Below the pieces are notes generated by a model. It had not been told where the DNA came from. It saw only the letters and a program-made list of their open reading frames with translations, and did not search any database. This document shows positions 24,669 to 32,759 of a DNA stretch of 49,953 nucleotides, piece after piece (position 1 is the stretch's first letter; every line of letters starts with the position of its first letter). The position numbers and the translations under genes are program-made. The stretch is from Fusobacterium_C necrophorum (lineage in GTDB: Bacteria > Fusobacteriota > Fusobacteriia > Fusobacteriales > Fusobacteriaceae): NCBI RefSeq assembly GCF_900104395.1, contig NZ_FMXX01000018.1; one strand, given 5' to 3'.

Positions 24669-25955
24669 CTATCGAAATAAATTCGGAATAAACAAAGCGA
24701 CTGTCGAAGAATAAGTCACCAATAGCAATACAATGGCAAGAGATAGGATAAACGGCCATACTTCTCGAATAAACTCTTCCAATTTCACATCTACAATCGA
24801 ACATACTGTAAACATCATAGAACCGAACGGTGGCGTCAAACCTCCAATCATAATATTTACAATGAAGATCACTCCAAAATGTAACGGATCCACTCCCAAA
24901 GCCTTAACTGCAGGAACTAATAAAGGAGCCAGGATAACCAAGGCTGCTCCCCCTTCTATGAACATTCCTACAAACAATAATAATAAGTTGATAACCATCA
25001 ACAAGAGTACAGGACTGTTTGTAAAATTCATCAATCCTTCGGTAATCATTTGAGGAATTCTTTCCAAAGTCATATAGTAACCGAATACTTTCGCACTGGC
25101 GATGATAATCATAACTGCTCCTGTGCTTTTTACCGTTTCCATTAAAATAATGGGAATATGGTGTAACTTCAATTTCTTATAGACAAAAAATCCTACTACA
25201 AAACAGAAAAATACAGCGACTCCTCCCGCTTCTGTCGGAGTAAACATTCCAATTCTCATCCCTAAAATGATTCCAAACGGAATTGCCAAGGCCCAAACGG
25301 ATTTTACCGCCTGCTTCCCAATTTCAGACGGTCTTGCCATTCGTTCTCGGGAAGGCTGATAACCTCTTTTTACAGAAATAATATGTACGGTAATCATCAT
25401 TGCCAAAGTCATCAAAATTCCCGGAGTATATCCGGCTAAGAACATATCTCCTACCGGAACATTCGCAATCAATGCGTATAGGATTAAGTTTGTCCCCGGC
25501 GGAATTACTGGACTTACTGCGGAAGAGGCAGCGGTAACCGCTGCTGAAAAAGGTTTTGAGAAACCTTTTTTAATCATTTCAGGTACCAAAATTTTAGATT
25601 CCATTGCTGCATCGGCATTGGCGGAGCCTGAAATTCCTCCCATCATGGCACTTAATAGACAGTTTACTTGAGCCAATCCGCCCTTCATATGCCCCGCCAA
25701 TACTTCCGCCATATTCATCAACTCTTCACTGATTCCGGAATAATTCATCACGGAACCTACCATGATAAAAAATGGCACTGCCAAATAAGGAAAGGATTCC
25801 ACAGCTGTCACGAATTGTTGAATTACCATATTCATGGCCATGGTAGTATTCAAAAACATAAAATAAAATAAAGCCGATCCCATTAGAGCAAAACCAATAG
25901 GGATGTTTAGAAAAAATAATATAAATAAAACAATTACCGGTAAAAATGCTTCCAT
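24669..25955 (-). CDS. dctM: TRAP transporter large permease subunit
   Basis: A 428-residue DctM protein with about 12 membrane segments. Typical features: a Gly-rich segment GGISGSANADAAM near residue 115, SSAVSPVIPPGTNLI near 145, FTPTEAGGVAVFF near 240, and a C-terminal IGGLTPPFGSMMFTVCSI near 370. It forms the Na+-driven channel of a tripartite ATP-independent transporter with the small subunit and the periplasmic receptor encoded upstream. The gene follows dctQ by 11 bp. The substrate is probably an organic acid, but nothing in the sequence fixes it. Confidence 0.93.
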   Translation of the reverse strand: MEAFLPVIVLFILFFLNIPIGFALMGSALFYFMFLNTTMAMNMVIQQFVTAVESFPYLAVPFFIMVGSVMNYSGISEELMNMAEVLAGHMKGGLAQVNCLLSAMMGGISGSANADAAMESKILVPEMIKKGFSKPFSAAVTAASSAVSPVIPPGTNLILYALIANVPVGDMFLAGYTPGILMTLAMMITVHIISVKRGYQPSRERMARPSEIGKQAVKSVWALAIPFGIILGMRIGMFTPTEAGGVAVFFCFVVGFFVYKKLKLHHIPIILMETVKSTGAVMIIIASAKVFGYYMTLERIPQMITEGLMNFTNSPVLLLMVINLLLLFVGMFIEGGAALVILAPLLVPAVKALGVDPLHFGVIFIVNIMIGGLTPPFGSMMFTVCSIVDVKLEEFIREVWPFILSLAIVLLLVTYSSTVALFIPNLFR

Positions 25956-25966
25956 GAAATTCCCCC

Positions 25967-26452
25967 CTATCCTTCTATTTCCTTATACTCTTGTCCTGTC
26001 ACCATTTCTTTAAAACATTGCGCTGCAAAGATAACAGAATATATTGTCATCAAAGCAAATGAAAGGACAATTCCGCTATTGATATAAGAGTACGAAATTT
26101 CCAGAGCTGAAGTAATTTTACTGGAACCCATAACATAGGTCAAACTGAAATAAAACATAATTCCGCTAATGATTACCAACAACAAAAAGGTAATAAACTC
26201 CACTACTTTTCTAATTTTTTTTGGCAATAGAACTACGATAGCTTCGACCCCTATCAAAGCTCTTTCTCGGTAAGCTGCCGCTGTTCCAAGAAAAATAGTC
26301 CATACAAAACATCCTACTGCCACTTCTTCCGCCCAAAAGTAAGTAAATTTTAAGAAGTAACGGGTGAATACATTCATGATAACAACCACAACAGTTATGC
26401 TGATAAAAATACTTCCCAAATACAATTCAAATTTTTTTAATAAATCCCTCAT
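25967..26452 (-). CDS. dctQ: TRAP transporter small permease subunit
   Basis: A 161-residue DctQ protein with four membrane segments. Family marks: VFTRYFLKFTYFWAEEVAVGCFVW (about residues 28-52, the WxEE motif), and GTAAAYRERALIGVEAIV (about 55-72, the RxxxHIxV-equivalent). It binds DctM to complete the membrane part. It is separated from dctP by a 66-bp gap holding a hairpin. Confidence 0.9.
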   Translation of the reverse strand: MRDLLKKFELYLGSIFISITVVVVIMNVFTRYFLKFTYFWAEEVAVGCFVWTIFLGTAAAYRERALIGVEAIVVLLPKKIRKVVEFITFLLLVIISGIMFYFSLTYVMGSSKITSALEISYSYINSGIVLSFALMTIYSVIFAAQCFKEMVTGQEYKEIEG

Positions 26453-26480
26453 GCTTCTTCTCTCCTACTATATAAGAACA

Positions 26481-26500
26481 GGGGATGTTAAAACATCCCC
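26481..26500 (-). terminator. Intercistronic hairpin between dctP and dctQ
   Basis: A perfect palindrome with GGGGATG/CATCCCC arms and an AT loop, followed on the minus strand by TGTTCTTATA, a weak T-run. Like the hairpin after the ABC receptor gene, it would raise receptor over permease levels by mRNA stabilisation or partial termination. Confidence 0.6.
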
Positions 26501-26518
26501 CACTGAAATGCTTCTCTA

Positions 26519-27562
26519 TTATTTTCCTTCTTTTGCGAGTTCTTCTCGAATTTCTTTTAAATTCTTCATGATTTCATCATAAATTCCCGGAGTCCATTTA
26601 GGGAACATTCCATAAACAGGTGCTGCTGCCTTATTGAAAGCTTCCGCATCTACTTCATGGAAAGTTACTCCATTTTCTTTTAATTTTTCTGCATATTCAT
26701 CTTCCAATTTGATAGTTTCCGTTAAATTGTCTTGTGCTCCCGCATCAAATTCTTCTTGGATAATTGTTCTTTCTTCGTCCGTTAAGCTATCCCAACATGC
26801 TTTGGAAATGCATACTGCTGAAACTCCTAATAAATGTCGAGTCAAAGAATATTCTTTTACATTTTCATATTGTTTTGTTCCATAGTAACTTAAGATAGAT
26901 CCTTCCAATCCATCAATAACCCCTTGTTGTAATGCTGCATAAGTATCAGGATAAGGCATTGCAACTGGATTTCCTCCCATGGCTTCAATCGTAAAGGTAT
27001 ACAATTGACTGGTAGGAACTCTTAATTTTAATCCTTTCATATCTTCCGGAGTCTTTACAGGTTTTTTCGTAATCATATTTCTAAATCCGAATAACCAATC
27101 CAAAGACAATACTTTGATTCCTTTTTCTTCTGCTTGTTTGTTTAAGTTTTCCACCAAAGGTGTTCGAACCATTCTTAAATATTCATCAAAACTTTGATAT
27201 AGCATAGGTCCTGTAACGGCATTATAATCCGGAATATAATCTCCTAAGAAATTTACTCCATCCACTAAAATCCAATCGGAACCGTTTGCAACTTGTTCCA
27301 TACCGTCTTTTCCAATCGGTAAGGTTCCACTTGTAAATAATTGTAATTCCAAACTTCCCTTGCTTCTTTCATTTACCTTTTCCACTACTTTTACTAAAGA
27401 CTTCGCAGTTTGTTCATCGTCTACAAACTTTGTAGTCACTTTAATAACTCTCGCTTCTTTCTTTTCTCCTTCTGGTGCAGCAGCATCTTTGTTTCCTCCA
27501 CATCCGACTAGAGCTAAGGCCAATAACCCCATAGCACAGAAAAATTTGAATCCTTTTCTCAT
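26519..27562 (-). CDS. dctP: TRAP transporter substrate-binding lipoprotein
   Basis: A 347-residue DctP-type receptor. The N-terminus has a lipobox LALVGCGG (Cys near residue 20), so it is lipid-anchored outside. The family signature GLKLRVPTSQLYTFTIEAMGGNPVAMPYPDTYAALQQGVIDGLEGS-like region (about residues 155-200) includes the Arg that pairs with the substrate carboxylate. I chose the second ATG (27562), 8 nt after GGAGG; the first ATG is only 2-3 nt from it. First gene of the operon, behind a consensus promoter. The ligand is most likely a carboxylic acid. Confidence 0.92.
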   Translation of the reverse strand: MRKGFKFFCAMGLLALALVGCGGNKDAAAPEGEKKEARVIKVTTKFVDDEQTAKSLVKVVEKVNERSKGSLELQLFTSGTLPIGKDGMEQVANGSDWILVDGVNFLGDYIPDYNAVTGPMLYQSFDEYLRMVRTPLVENLNKQAEEKGIKVLSLDWLFGFRNMITKKPVKTPEDMKGLKLRVPTSQLYTFTIEAMGGNPVAMPYPDTYAALQQGVIDGLEGSILSYYGTKQYENVKEYSLTRHLLGVSAVCISKACWDSLTDEERTIIQEEFDAGAQDNLTETIKLEDEYAEKLKENGVTFHEVDAEAFNKAAAPVYGMFPKWTPGIYDEIMKNLKEIREELAKEGK

Positions 27563-27658
27563 TCTCATTTCCTCCCTTATTTGTTTTAGGTAAAAAAAGA
27601 CCCTCTCGATTTCTCTTGAAGCTCCTCCCTTACACTAAGCTTATTGCATTTCTACCTT

Positions 27659-27687
27659 AGAATACTTCATTTTTATTCTTTTGTCAA
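27659..27687 (-). promoter_or_regulatory. Promoter of the TRAP operon
   Basis: Consensus TTGACA (complement of 27682-27687), a 17-bp spacer and TATTCT (complement of 27659-27664). It leaves a leader of about 85 nt before dctP; no recognisable riboswitch was seen in the leader. Confidence 0.8.
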
Positions 27688-27764
27688 TTCATTTTTAAAA
27701 AAATTGGTGTTTTTTTAATAGAAAATGTTTGCTTTCTAATCGCTTTTCAAAAAATAATTGTTCT

Positions 27765-27799
27765 CCAAAACAAAAGGAACATACGACTGTATGTTCCTT
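27765..27799 (-). terminator. Hairpin terminator upstream of the TRAP promoter
   Basis: A perfect 11-bp stem AAGGAACATAC/GTATGTTCCTT with a 4-nt loop is followed on the minus strand by TTTGTTTTGG. It is a second terminator behind the histidine operon. Just before it on the minus strand, a short frame ending at 27808 encodes about 18 residues (LDIQEVFKELLEGKLVKI), perhaps the relic of a lost gene. Confidence 0.65.
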
Positions 27800-27911
27800 A
27801 GAATATCTTATATCTTTACCAGTTTCCCTTCTAATAACTCTTTAAACACTTCTTGAATATCTAATTATTGTATTCCTTAAAATATAGAGATTTCCTTCCA
27901 TTAAAAATTGA

Positions 27912-27950
27912 ACTGCACCCATGATCTTGAACACAAGATTATGAGTGCAG
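27912..27950 (-). terminator. Terminator of the histidine operon, copy 2 of a repeated hairpin
   Basis: CTGCAC..GTGCAG outer and ATCTTG/CAAGAT inner stems with a 4-nt loop, followed on the minus strand by TTCAATTTTT. It is about 98 bp after the fhs stop and shares most of its arms with the terminator at 308-355. Confidence 0.75.
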
Positions 27951-27970
27951 CCTATGTCAGATATTTTAAT

Positions 27971-28011
27971 TGTTCAAATCTCACTGAACCTCTCACGACT
28001 GAAGTCGCGAG
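27971..28011. repeat. Paired hairpins resembling an IS200/IS605 end or derived mini-element
   Basis: Two adjacent stems: GTTCA/TGAAC (27971-27989) and CTCACGACT/AGTCGCGAG (27992-28011, one G-T pair). The second is like the CACGACTGAAGTCG hairpins near ends of IS200/IS605 elements in Clostridia and Fusobacteria, as far as I recall. No transposase gene is nearby, so it would be a solo end or a MITE-like element. Confidence 0.35.
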
Positions 28012-28047
28012 TGTTCTGGCATAATTCATAAAATCAAATTTAAAGAC

Positions 28048-29721
28048 TTAGAATAAGCCTTTTATTTTTCCTTTTCCATCAATATCAATATTATTAGAAG
28101 AAGGAACTTTTGGTAATCCCGGCATTACCATAATATTAGAAGTTTCACAGACAATAAAACCGGCTCCTGCTGAAACTCTGACATTTTGTACTGGAATATC
28201 GAAATTTAAAGGTGCTCCTATATTGGATGCTATATCCGAAAATGAAAATTGCGTTTTTGCCATACAGATTGGAAGTTTGTCCAATCCGAGTTCTTCTAGT
28301 TTTTTCACTTGTTTTTTTGCTGCAGCAGTTAAAATAGCCTTATTTCCTCGATACATTTCTCTTACAATTATATTTAACTTATTTTCAATACTTAAATCTT
28401 GATCATATAAAAAAGTAAACTTTGAAGAAGAATCTGCTAACTTTACTACTTTATTTGCTAGATCAATTGTCCCTTCTCCTCCTTTTTCCCAACATTCACA
28501 TAGAGAAACTTCTACATTGTATTCTTTACATTTTTTGATTAAAGTATCTAGTTCTTTTTGTGTATCATACATAAACTTATTTAAAGCTACTACTACAGGG
28601 ACACCATATCTTTTTACATTTTCAATATGACGTTCTAAGTTCGATATTCCTTTTTCTAAAGCTTCAACATTTTCCTCTTTTAAATTTGTTTTTGGAACTC
28701 CGCCATGCATTTTTAATGCTTTTATTGTTGCAACTATTACAACAACACTTGGTTGTAAATTTCCCTTTCTACACTTGATATTGAAGAACTTTTCCGCACC
28801 CAAATCTGCTCCAAAACCTGCTTCCGTCACTAGATACTCTCCAAGCTTTAATCCCAATTTTGTAGCTATTAAGGAATTACATCCATGAGCTATGTTAGCA
28901 AAAGGACCTCCATGAATAATTGCTAAAGTATGTTCCAATGTTTGAACAATATTTGGTTTAATCGCATCCTTTAAAAGTGTTGCCATAGATCCTTCTGCCT
29001 TTAAGTCTTTTACAGTGACAGGTGCCCCATCTATATTATAAGCAACTATCATTTTAGACAGTCTTTCTTTTAAATCGTCTAAATTTTTTGACAAACAAAG
29101 CACAGCCATAATTTCAGAAGCAACAGTAATCATAAAATGCTCTTCTCTAGTTACTCCATCTGTCTTAGCTCCAACACCGACAATAATATTTCTTAATGTT
29201 CGATCATTCATATCTAATGTTCTTTTCCAAATGATATTTTTCATATCAATTTTTAAAGTATTTCCTTGAAAAATATGATTATCTATAAGTGCGGCTAATA
29301 AATTATTTGCTGCTGTAATTGCATGTAAGTCCCCTGTAAAATGTAGGTTAATATCTTCCATAGGAACAACTTGTGAATATCCCCCACCGGCCGCTCCGCC
29401 TTTTACTCCAAAAACAGGTCCTAAAGATGGTTCTCTTAATGCTACCACTGATTTTTTCCCTATTTTATTTAATCCTTGTGCTAGTCCAATAGAAACTGTT
29501 GATTTTCCTTCTCCAGCAGGCGTTGGGGTTATTGCAGTTACTAAAACGAGTTTTCCATCTTTTTCATTTTTTAGCCTTTCAATAGCATCAAAAGAAACTT
29601 TAGCCTTATATTTTCCATAATTTTCTAATTCATCTTCTTTTAATCCGTAACGTTCAGCTACATCTTTAATCAATTCCAATTGGCATTCTTCTGCTATTTG
29701 AATATCTGTCTTTACTTCCAT
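28048..29721 (-). CDS. fhs: Formate-tetrahydrofolate ligase
   Basis: A 557-residue enzyme that interconverts formate + ATP + THF with 10-formyl-THF. Visible are the ATP-binding TPTPAGEGKSTVSIGLAQGL (about residues 67-86) and REPSLGPVFGVKGGAAGGGYSQVVPMEDINLHFTGD-type region that follows. The length is typical. As last gene of the histidine operon it probably runs in the ATP-yielding direction, releasing formate from the formimino-derived carbon. The step from methenyl- to 10-formyl-THF (FolD) is not in this window. Its codons are more AT-rich than those of the rpo cluster. Confidence 0.97.
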   Translation of the reverse strand: MEVKTDIQIAEECQLELIKDVAERYGLKEDELENYGKYKAKVSFDAIERLKNEKDGKLVLVTAITPTPAGEGKSTVSIGLAQGLNKIGKKSVVALREPSLGPVFGVKGGAAGGGYSQVVPMEDINLHFTGDLHAITAANNLLAALIDNHIFQGNTLKIDMKNIIWKRTLDMNDRTLRNIIVGVGAKTDGVTREEHFMITVASEIMAVLCLSKNLDDLKERLSKMIVAYNIDGAPVTVKDLKAEGSMATLLKDAIKPNIVQTLEHTLAIIHGGPFANIAHGCNSLIATKLGLKLGEYLVTEAGFGADLGAEKFFNIKCRKGNLQPSVVVIVATIKALKMHGGVPKTNLKEENVEALEKGISNLERHIENVKRYGVPVVVALNKFMYDTQKELDTLIKKCKEYNVEVSLCECWEKGGEGTIDLANKVVKLADSSSKFTFLYDQDLSIENKLNIIVREMYRGNKAILTAAAKKQVKKLEELGLDKLPICMAKTQFSFSDIASNIGAPLNFDIPVQNVRVSAGAGFIVCETSNIMVMPGLPKVPSSNNIDIDGKGKIKGLF

Positions 29722-29737
29722 TTTTCCTCCTTTATTT

Positions 29738-30619
29738 TTAAAAATAAATTTGATCTACTGAAAATTCAGCAGAAATTCTTAAATAAAAATCTAAAATATC
29801 TCGCAATGCATAAATTGGTACCGGACCTACTAATTCTGTATCTACAATATTTACATTATATCTATTGGCTTCCGATTTAATCGTTTCAAATACTCGATGA
29901 ATGGGAGTTTTTTCATAATTAATCATATTCATGGAGACTTGAATTTGTTTTTTTTCTTCTAATGAGAGTACAATTGCTCTGACATAAGTAAATCCCCCTG
30001 TTGCTGCTCTTACCGCTTTTACAATCTTTTTTCCAATTTCTAAGTCTTGAGTTGCTAAGTTAATATTAAATGCGACTAACGGAAAACGAGCCCCGGTAAC
30101 TGTTCCTCCAGATTTGGCATTAAATTCTTTCGGACCTTCATCAGGAATCCATTTCTCATCTTTCATTTTTTCTTCTAACGCCTCATATTGACCCTTTCTA
30201 ATACTAGGTAAAGTTTTTCTGTATTCTTTTTCTTGTGCATCTTCGTAGAAGTACACCGGTACCCCTAAACTTCCTAAATATTTTCCAAATTCTTTAGCAA
30301 TCACTACTGCTTCTTCCGTTGTTATATTTTTTACAGGAATAAATGGAACTACATCTACTGCCCCCATTCTTGGATGAGATCCTTTATGGTCTCTCATATC
30401 AATGAGCTCAACTGCTTTTGCTGCCAAAGCCTTTGTTGCTTCTAAAACACTACTTGGCTCTCCTTTATAAGTAAATACTGTTCTATTATGATCAATATTA
30501 GAATCAATATCCATAATTTCAATTCCTTTTATATTCATAAAACTTTCTTTTACTTTTTCAACTAATTCTAAATCTTTTCCTTCACTAATATTTACTTCAG
30601 TCATTAATACTTTATCCAT
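29738..30619 (-). CDS. ftcD: Glutamate formimidoyltransferase
   Basis: A 293-residue protein corresponding to the formiminotransferase half of mammalian FTCD. It moves the formimino group of N-formiminoglutamate to THF, releasing glutamate. Family landmarks: VNISEGKD near residue 8, DHNRTVFT near 43, HPRMGAVDVVPFIPV near 80, and NINLATQDLEIGKKIVKAVRAATGGF-type C-terminal subdomain near 185. It lies 16 bp before fhs and 26 bp after hutH. The cyclodeaminase half is a separate gene (fchA) in the same operon. Confidence 0.95.
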   Translation of the reverse strand: MDKVLMTEVNISEGKDLELVEKVKESFMNIKGIEIMDIDSNIDHNRTVFTYKGEPSSVLEATKALAAKAVELIDMRDHKGSHPRMGAVDVVPFIPVKNITTEEAVVIAKEFGKYLGSLGVPVYFYEDAQEKEYRKTLPSIRKGQYEALEEKMKDEKWIPDEGPKEFNAKSGGTVTGARFPLVAFNINLATQDLEIGKKIVKAVRAATGGFTYVRAIVLSLEEKKQIQVSMNMINYEKTPIHRVFETIKSEANRYNVNIVDTELVGPVPIYALRDILDFYLRISAEFSVDQIYF

Positions 30620-30645
30620 TTTTCCTCCTCCTTATATCATAAAAA

Positions 30646-32181
30646 CTATTTTAAATGACCGGTTATTTTTTCCACTCTTTCTAATAAAGCTGCTGATTTT
30701 ACAATCTCAAAAGAAATATCCATGAAAGGATAAAAAATAACATCATTTTCTATAAATGGAATCTTTTCTCGAATCACTTTATAAGCCTCTTCTGTTCCTT
30801 TTCCAAGTTTTTCATTATTTCCAAGATCAACTGCTTGTGCTGCACAAAAATATTCAATGCTTAAAACATGTTGTGCATGATCAATAATCGTTCTAGCCTT
30901 TCTAGCTCCAATAGTTCCCATACTTACATGGTCTTCTTGATTTGCGGATGTCGGTATTGAGTCAACACTTGCAGGATGAGCCAATACTTTATTTTCAGAT
31001 ACAAGAGCTGCTGCAACATATTGAGGTATCATAAATCCATCATTTATTCCCCCATTTTTGATCAAGAATGCAGGTAATCCATGTGATAAAGCTGGATTTA
31101 CCATTTTTTCTATTCTTCTTTCTGAAATATTTGCAATTTCAGACACTAATATTCCCAGAGTATCCATTGCTATTGCGATAGGTTGCCCATGGAAATTTCC
31201 TCCTGAAATACAAGCTCCATTTTTTCCTGAAAATATTAATGGATTATCCGTCACAGAATTTATTTCTGTTTCAACCGTTTTCTTTACATAATCAAATGCT
31301 ATTCTTGAAGCTCCATGAACTTGTGGAGTACACCTTAATGAATACGCATCCTGCATTCTCTTTTCAGCTTGCCTGGTTGTTCTTTCAGAAGTTTTTAATA
31401 AAGTTCTTAAGTTTTCTGCTGAATCTATCTGTCCTTGATGAGGTCTTACTAAATGTACTCTTTCATCAAAAGCATCTACAATTCCACCTAAAGCATCTAC
31501 TGTTAGAGCGGCAATGATATCAGCTTGTTTTAGTAACTGTTCTACATCATATACAGCCAAAACAGCATTTCCCATCATGGCTTGGGTTCCATTGATAAGG
31601 GCCAGCCCTTCTTTTGCTTTTAATGTTACTGTTTTAATACCTGCAGCTTCCATAGCTTCTTTTCCAGACATTATTTTTCCTTTGTATTCAGCTTCTCCTT
31701 CCCCCATCATTGGTAAAACCATATGAGCCAGAGGACATAAATCTCCTGAAGATCCAACAGAACCTTTTGATCTGACGATAGGATGAACTCCTTCATTTAA
31801 CATATTTACTAAACATTCTATGGTACTTAATAAAACACCTGAATATCCTTTTGATATTGCATTTGCCCTTAAAAGCATCATAGCTCTTACCACTTCTGTA
31901 TCAAATGGTTCTCCAACTCCACAAGCATCAGAGTAAATTAAGTTTTTTTGTAATACATCAAGCTCTTCTTCAGAAATAGGGACATTTTCAAACTTTCCAA
32001 ATCCCGTGTTTATTCCATAAACTGCAAGTCCCGATTTTAAAGCACTTTCAATGTATTCTCTTGAAGCCAATATTGCAGGTTTTTGCTTCTCATCTATTTT
32101 TACTCTTGCTCCATATCTTGCTACTGCAACTACATCTTCTATCGTTAGATTATTTCCGTTTATTTCTATTATTTTTTGCAT
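30646..32181 (-). CDS. hutH: Histidine ammonia-lyase
   Basis: A 511-residue lyase turning L-histidine into urocanate + NH3. Landmarks: YGINTGFGKF at residues 55-64 (catalytic Tyr55), the MIO loop GSVGSSGDLCPLAHM around 140-154, NGTQAM near 193, and later SQEDHVSMG-type text (NQEDHVSMGTIGARKA near 410). The electrophile-forming tripeptide is Ser-Ser-Gly (144-146) where Ala-Ser-Gly is usual, at 31744-31752. The rest of the active site looks intact. The start follows AAGGAGAGG. Second-to-third step genes are its operon neighbours. Confidence 0.96.
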   Translation of the reverse strand: MQKIIEINGNNLTIEDVVAVARYGARVKIDEKQKPAILASREYIESALKSGLAVYGINTGFGKFENVPISEEELDVLQKNLIYSDACGVGEPFDTEVVRAMMLLRANAISKGYSGVLLSTIECLVNMLNEGVHPIVRSKGSVGSSGDLCPLAHMVLPMMGEGEAEYKGKIMSGKEAMEAAGIKTVTLKAKEGLALINGTQAMMGNAVLAVYDVEQLLKQADIIAALTVDALGGIVDAFDERVHLVRPHQGQIDSAENLRTLLKTSERTTRQAEKRMQDAYSLRCTPQVHGASRIAFDYVKKTVETEINSVTDNPLIFSGKNGACISGGNFHGQPIAIAMDTLGILVSEIANISERRIEKMVNPALSHGLPAFLIKNGGINDGFMIPQYVAAALVSENKVLAHPASVDSIPTSANQEDHVSMGTIGARKARTIIDHAQHVLSIEYFCAAQAVDLGNNEKLGKGTEEAYKVIREKIPFIENDVIFYPFMDISFEIVKSAALLERVEKITGHLK

Positions 32182-32204
32182 AAACCTCTCCTTATGAAAA
32201 ATTT

Positions 32205-32759
32205 TTATAAAAGTTCAACTTGTTTTTTTAAATTTGCTATAATTTCTTCATTTTTTATTAAAGGTAAATTTACTTCAACATTTGCCTTAGCAATTTCTAA
32301 GCCTAATTTAGATAAATCTATGCCTGCTCTTAAATCTGTAAAACATGCTGGATTCGATTTTCCAATTAGGGAACTCCCTATTTCATACACTTTTTTATTT
32401 AAAATAGCATTGGAAAGAGGTACTTTAGCTGCTTCAATTCCAGCTCTTTGAATCGCTTTTTTTCTTTCTTCTTTTTCTTCATCTGTCGCTTTAGGAAGCT
32501 TATAAGCGTTTGCTATCATCATATATGCCCTATTGTCTTCCACACTTCCTTGTAACAATTTCTCTTTTAAAGTATTCAATTCTGCTACTATACTATCATA
32601 CTTTTCATCTGTATAACTATATTCTTTCCCTTTTGAAAGATTGGCTACCATTCCAATAAGTCCACAAGCCATAGCTCCAGCTAAGGCAGCAGTTGAGCCT
32701 CCTCCAACTGTAAAATCATTTTCATTTAATATTAATTCATATATATCTTTATAGTCCAT
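32205..32759 (-). CDS. fchA: Formimidoyltetrahydrofolate cyclodeaminase
   Basis: A 184-residue helical protein of the FTCD_C family (fchA). It deaminates 5-formimino-THF to 5,10-methenyl-THF + NH3. The family N-terminus is present: FTVGGGSTAALAGAMACGLIGMVANLS (about residues 16-42, Gly-rich folate site), followed by YMMIANAYKLPKATDEEKEERK near 80. Its start overlaps the hutI end by 11 bp, so it is coupled to it. Placement directly after ftcD's substrate pathway supports the cyclodeaminase rather than only a methenyl-THF cyclohydrolase role. Confidence 0.93.
   Translation of the reverse strand: MDYKDIYELILNENDFTVGGGSTAALAGAMACGLIGMVANLSKGKEYSYTDEKYDSIVAELNTLKEKLLQGSVEDNRAYMMIANAYKLPKATDEEKEERKKAIQRAGIEAAKVPLSNAILNKKVYEIGSSLIGKSNPACFTDLRAGIDLSKLGLEIAKANVEVNLPLIKNEEIIANLKKQVELL

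Noticed and set aside
23821..24714. A 297-codon plus-strand open frame opposite the HAD phosphatase
   Set aside because: It is antisense to a gene with all HAD motifs, begins in its terminator, and its translation is rich in Phe, His and Ile without any domain.
27563..27658. Riboswitch in the dctP leader
   Set aside because: No known riboswitch core, paired stems or terminator/antiterminator pair could be drawn in the 85-nt leader.
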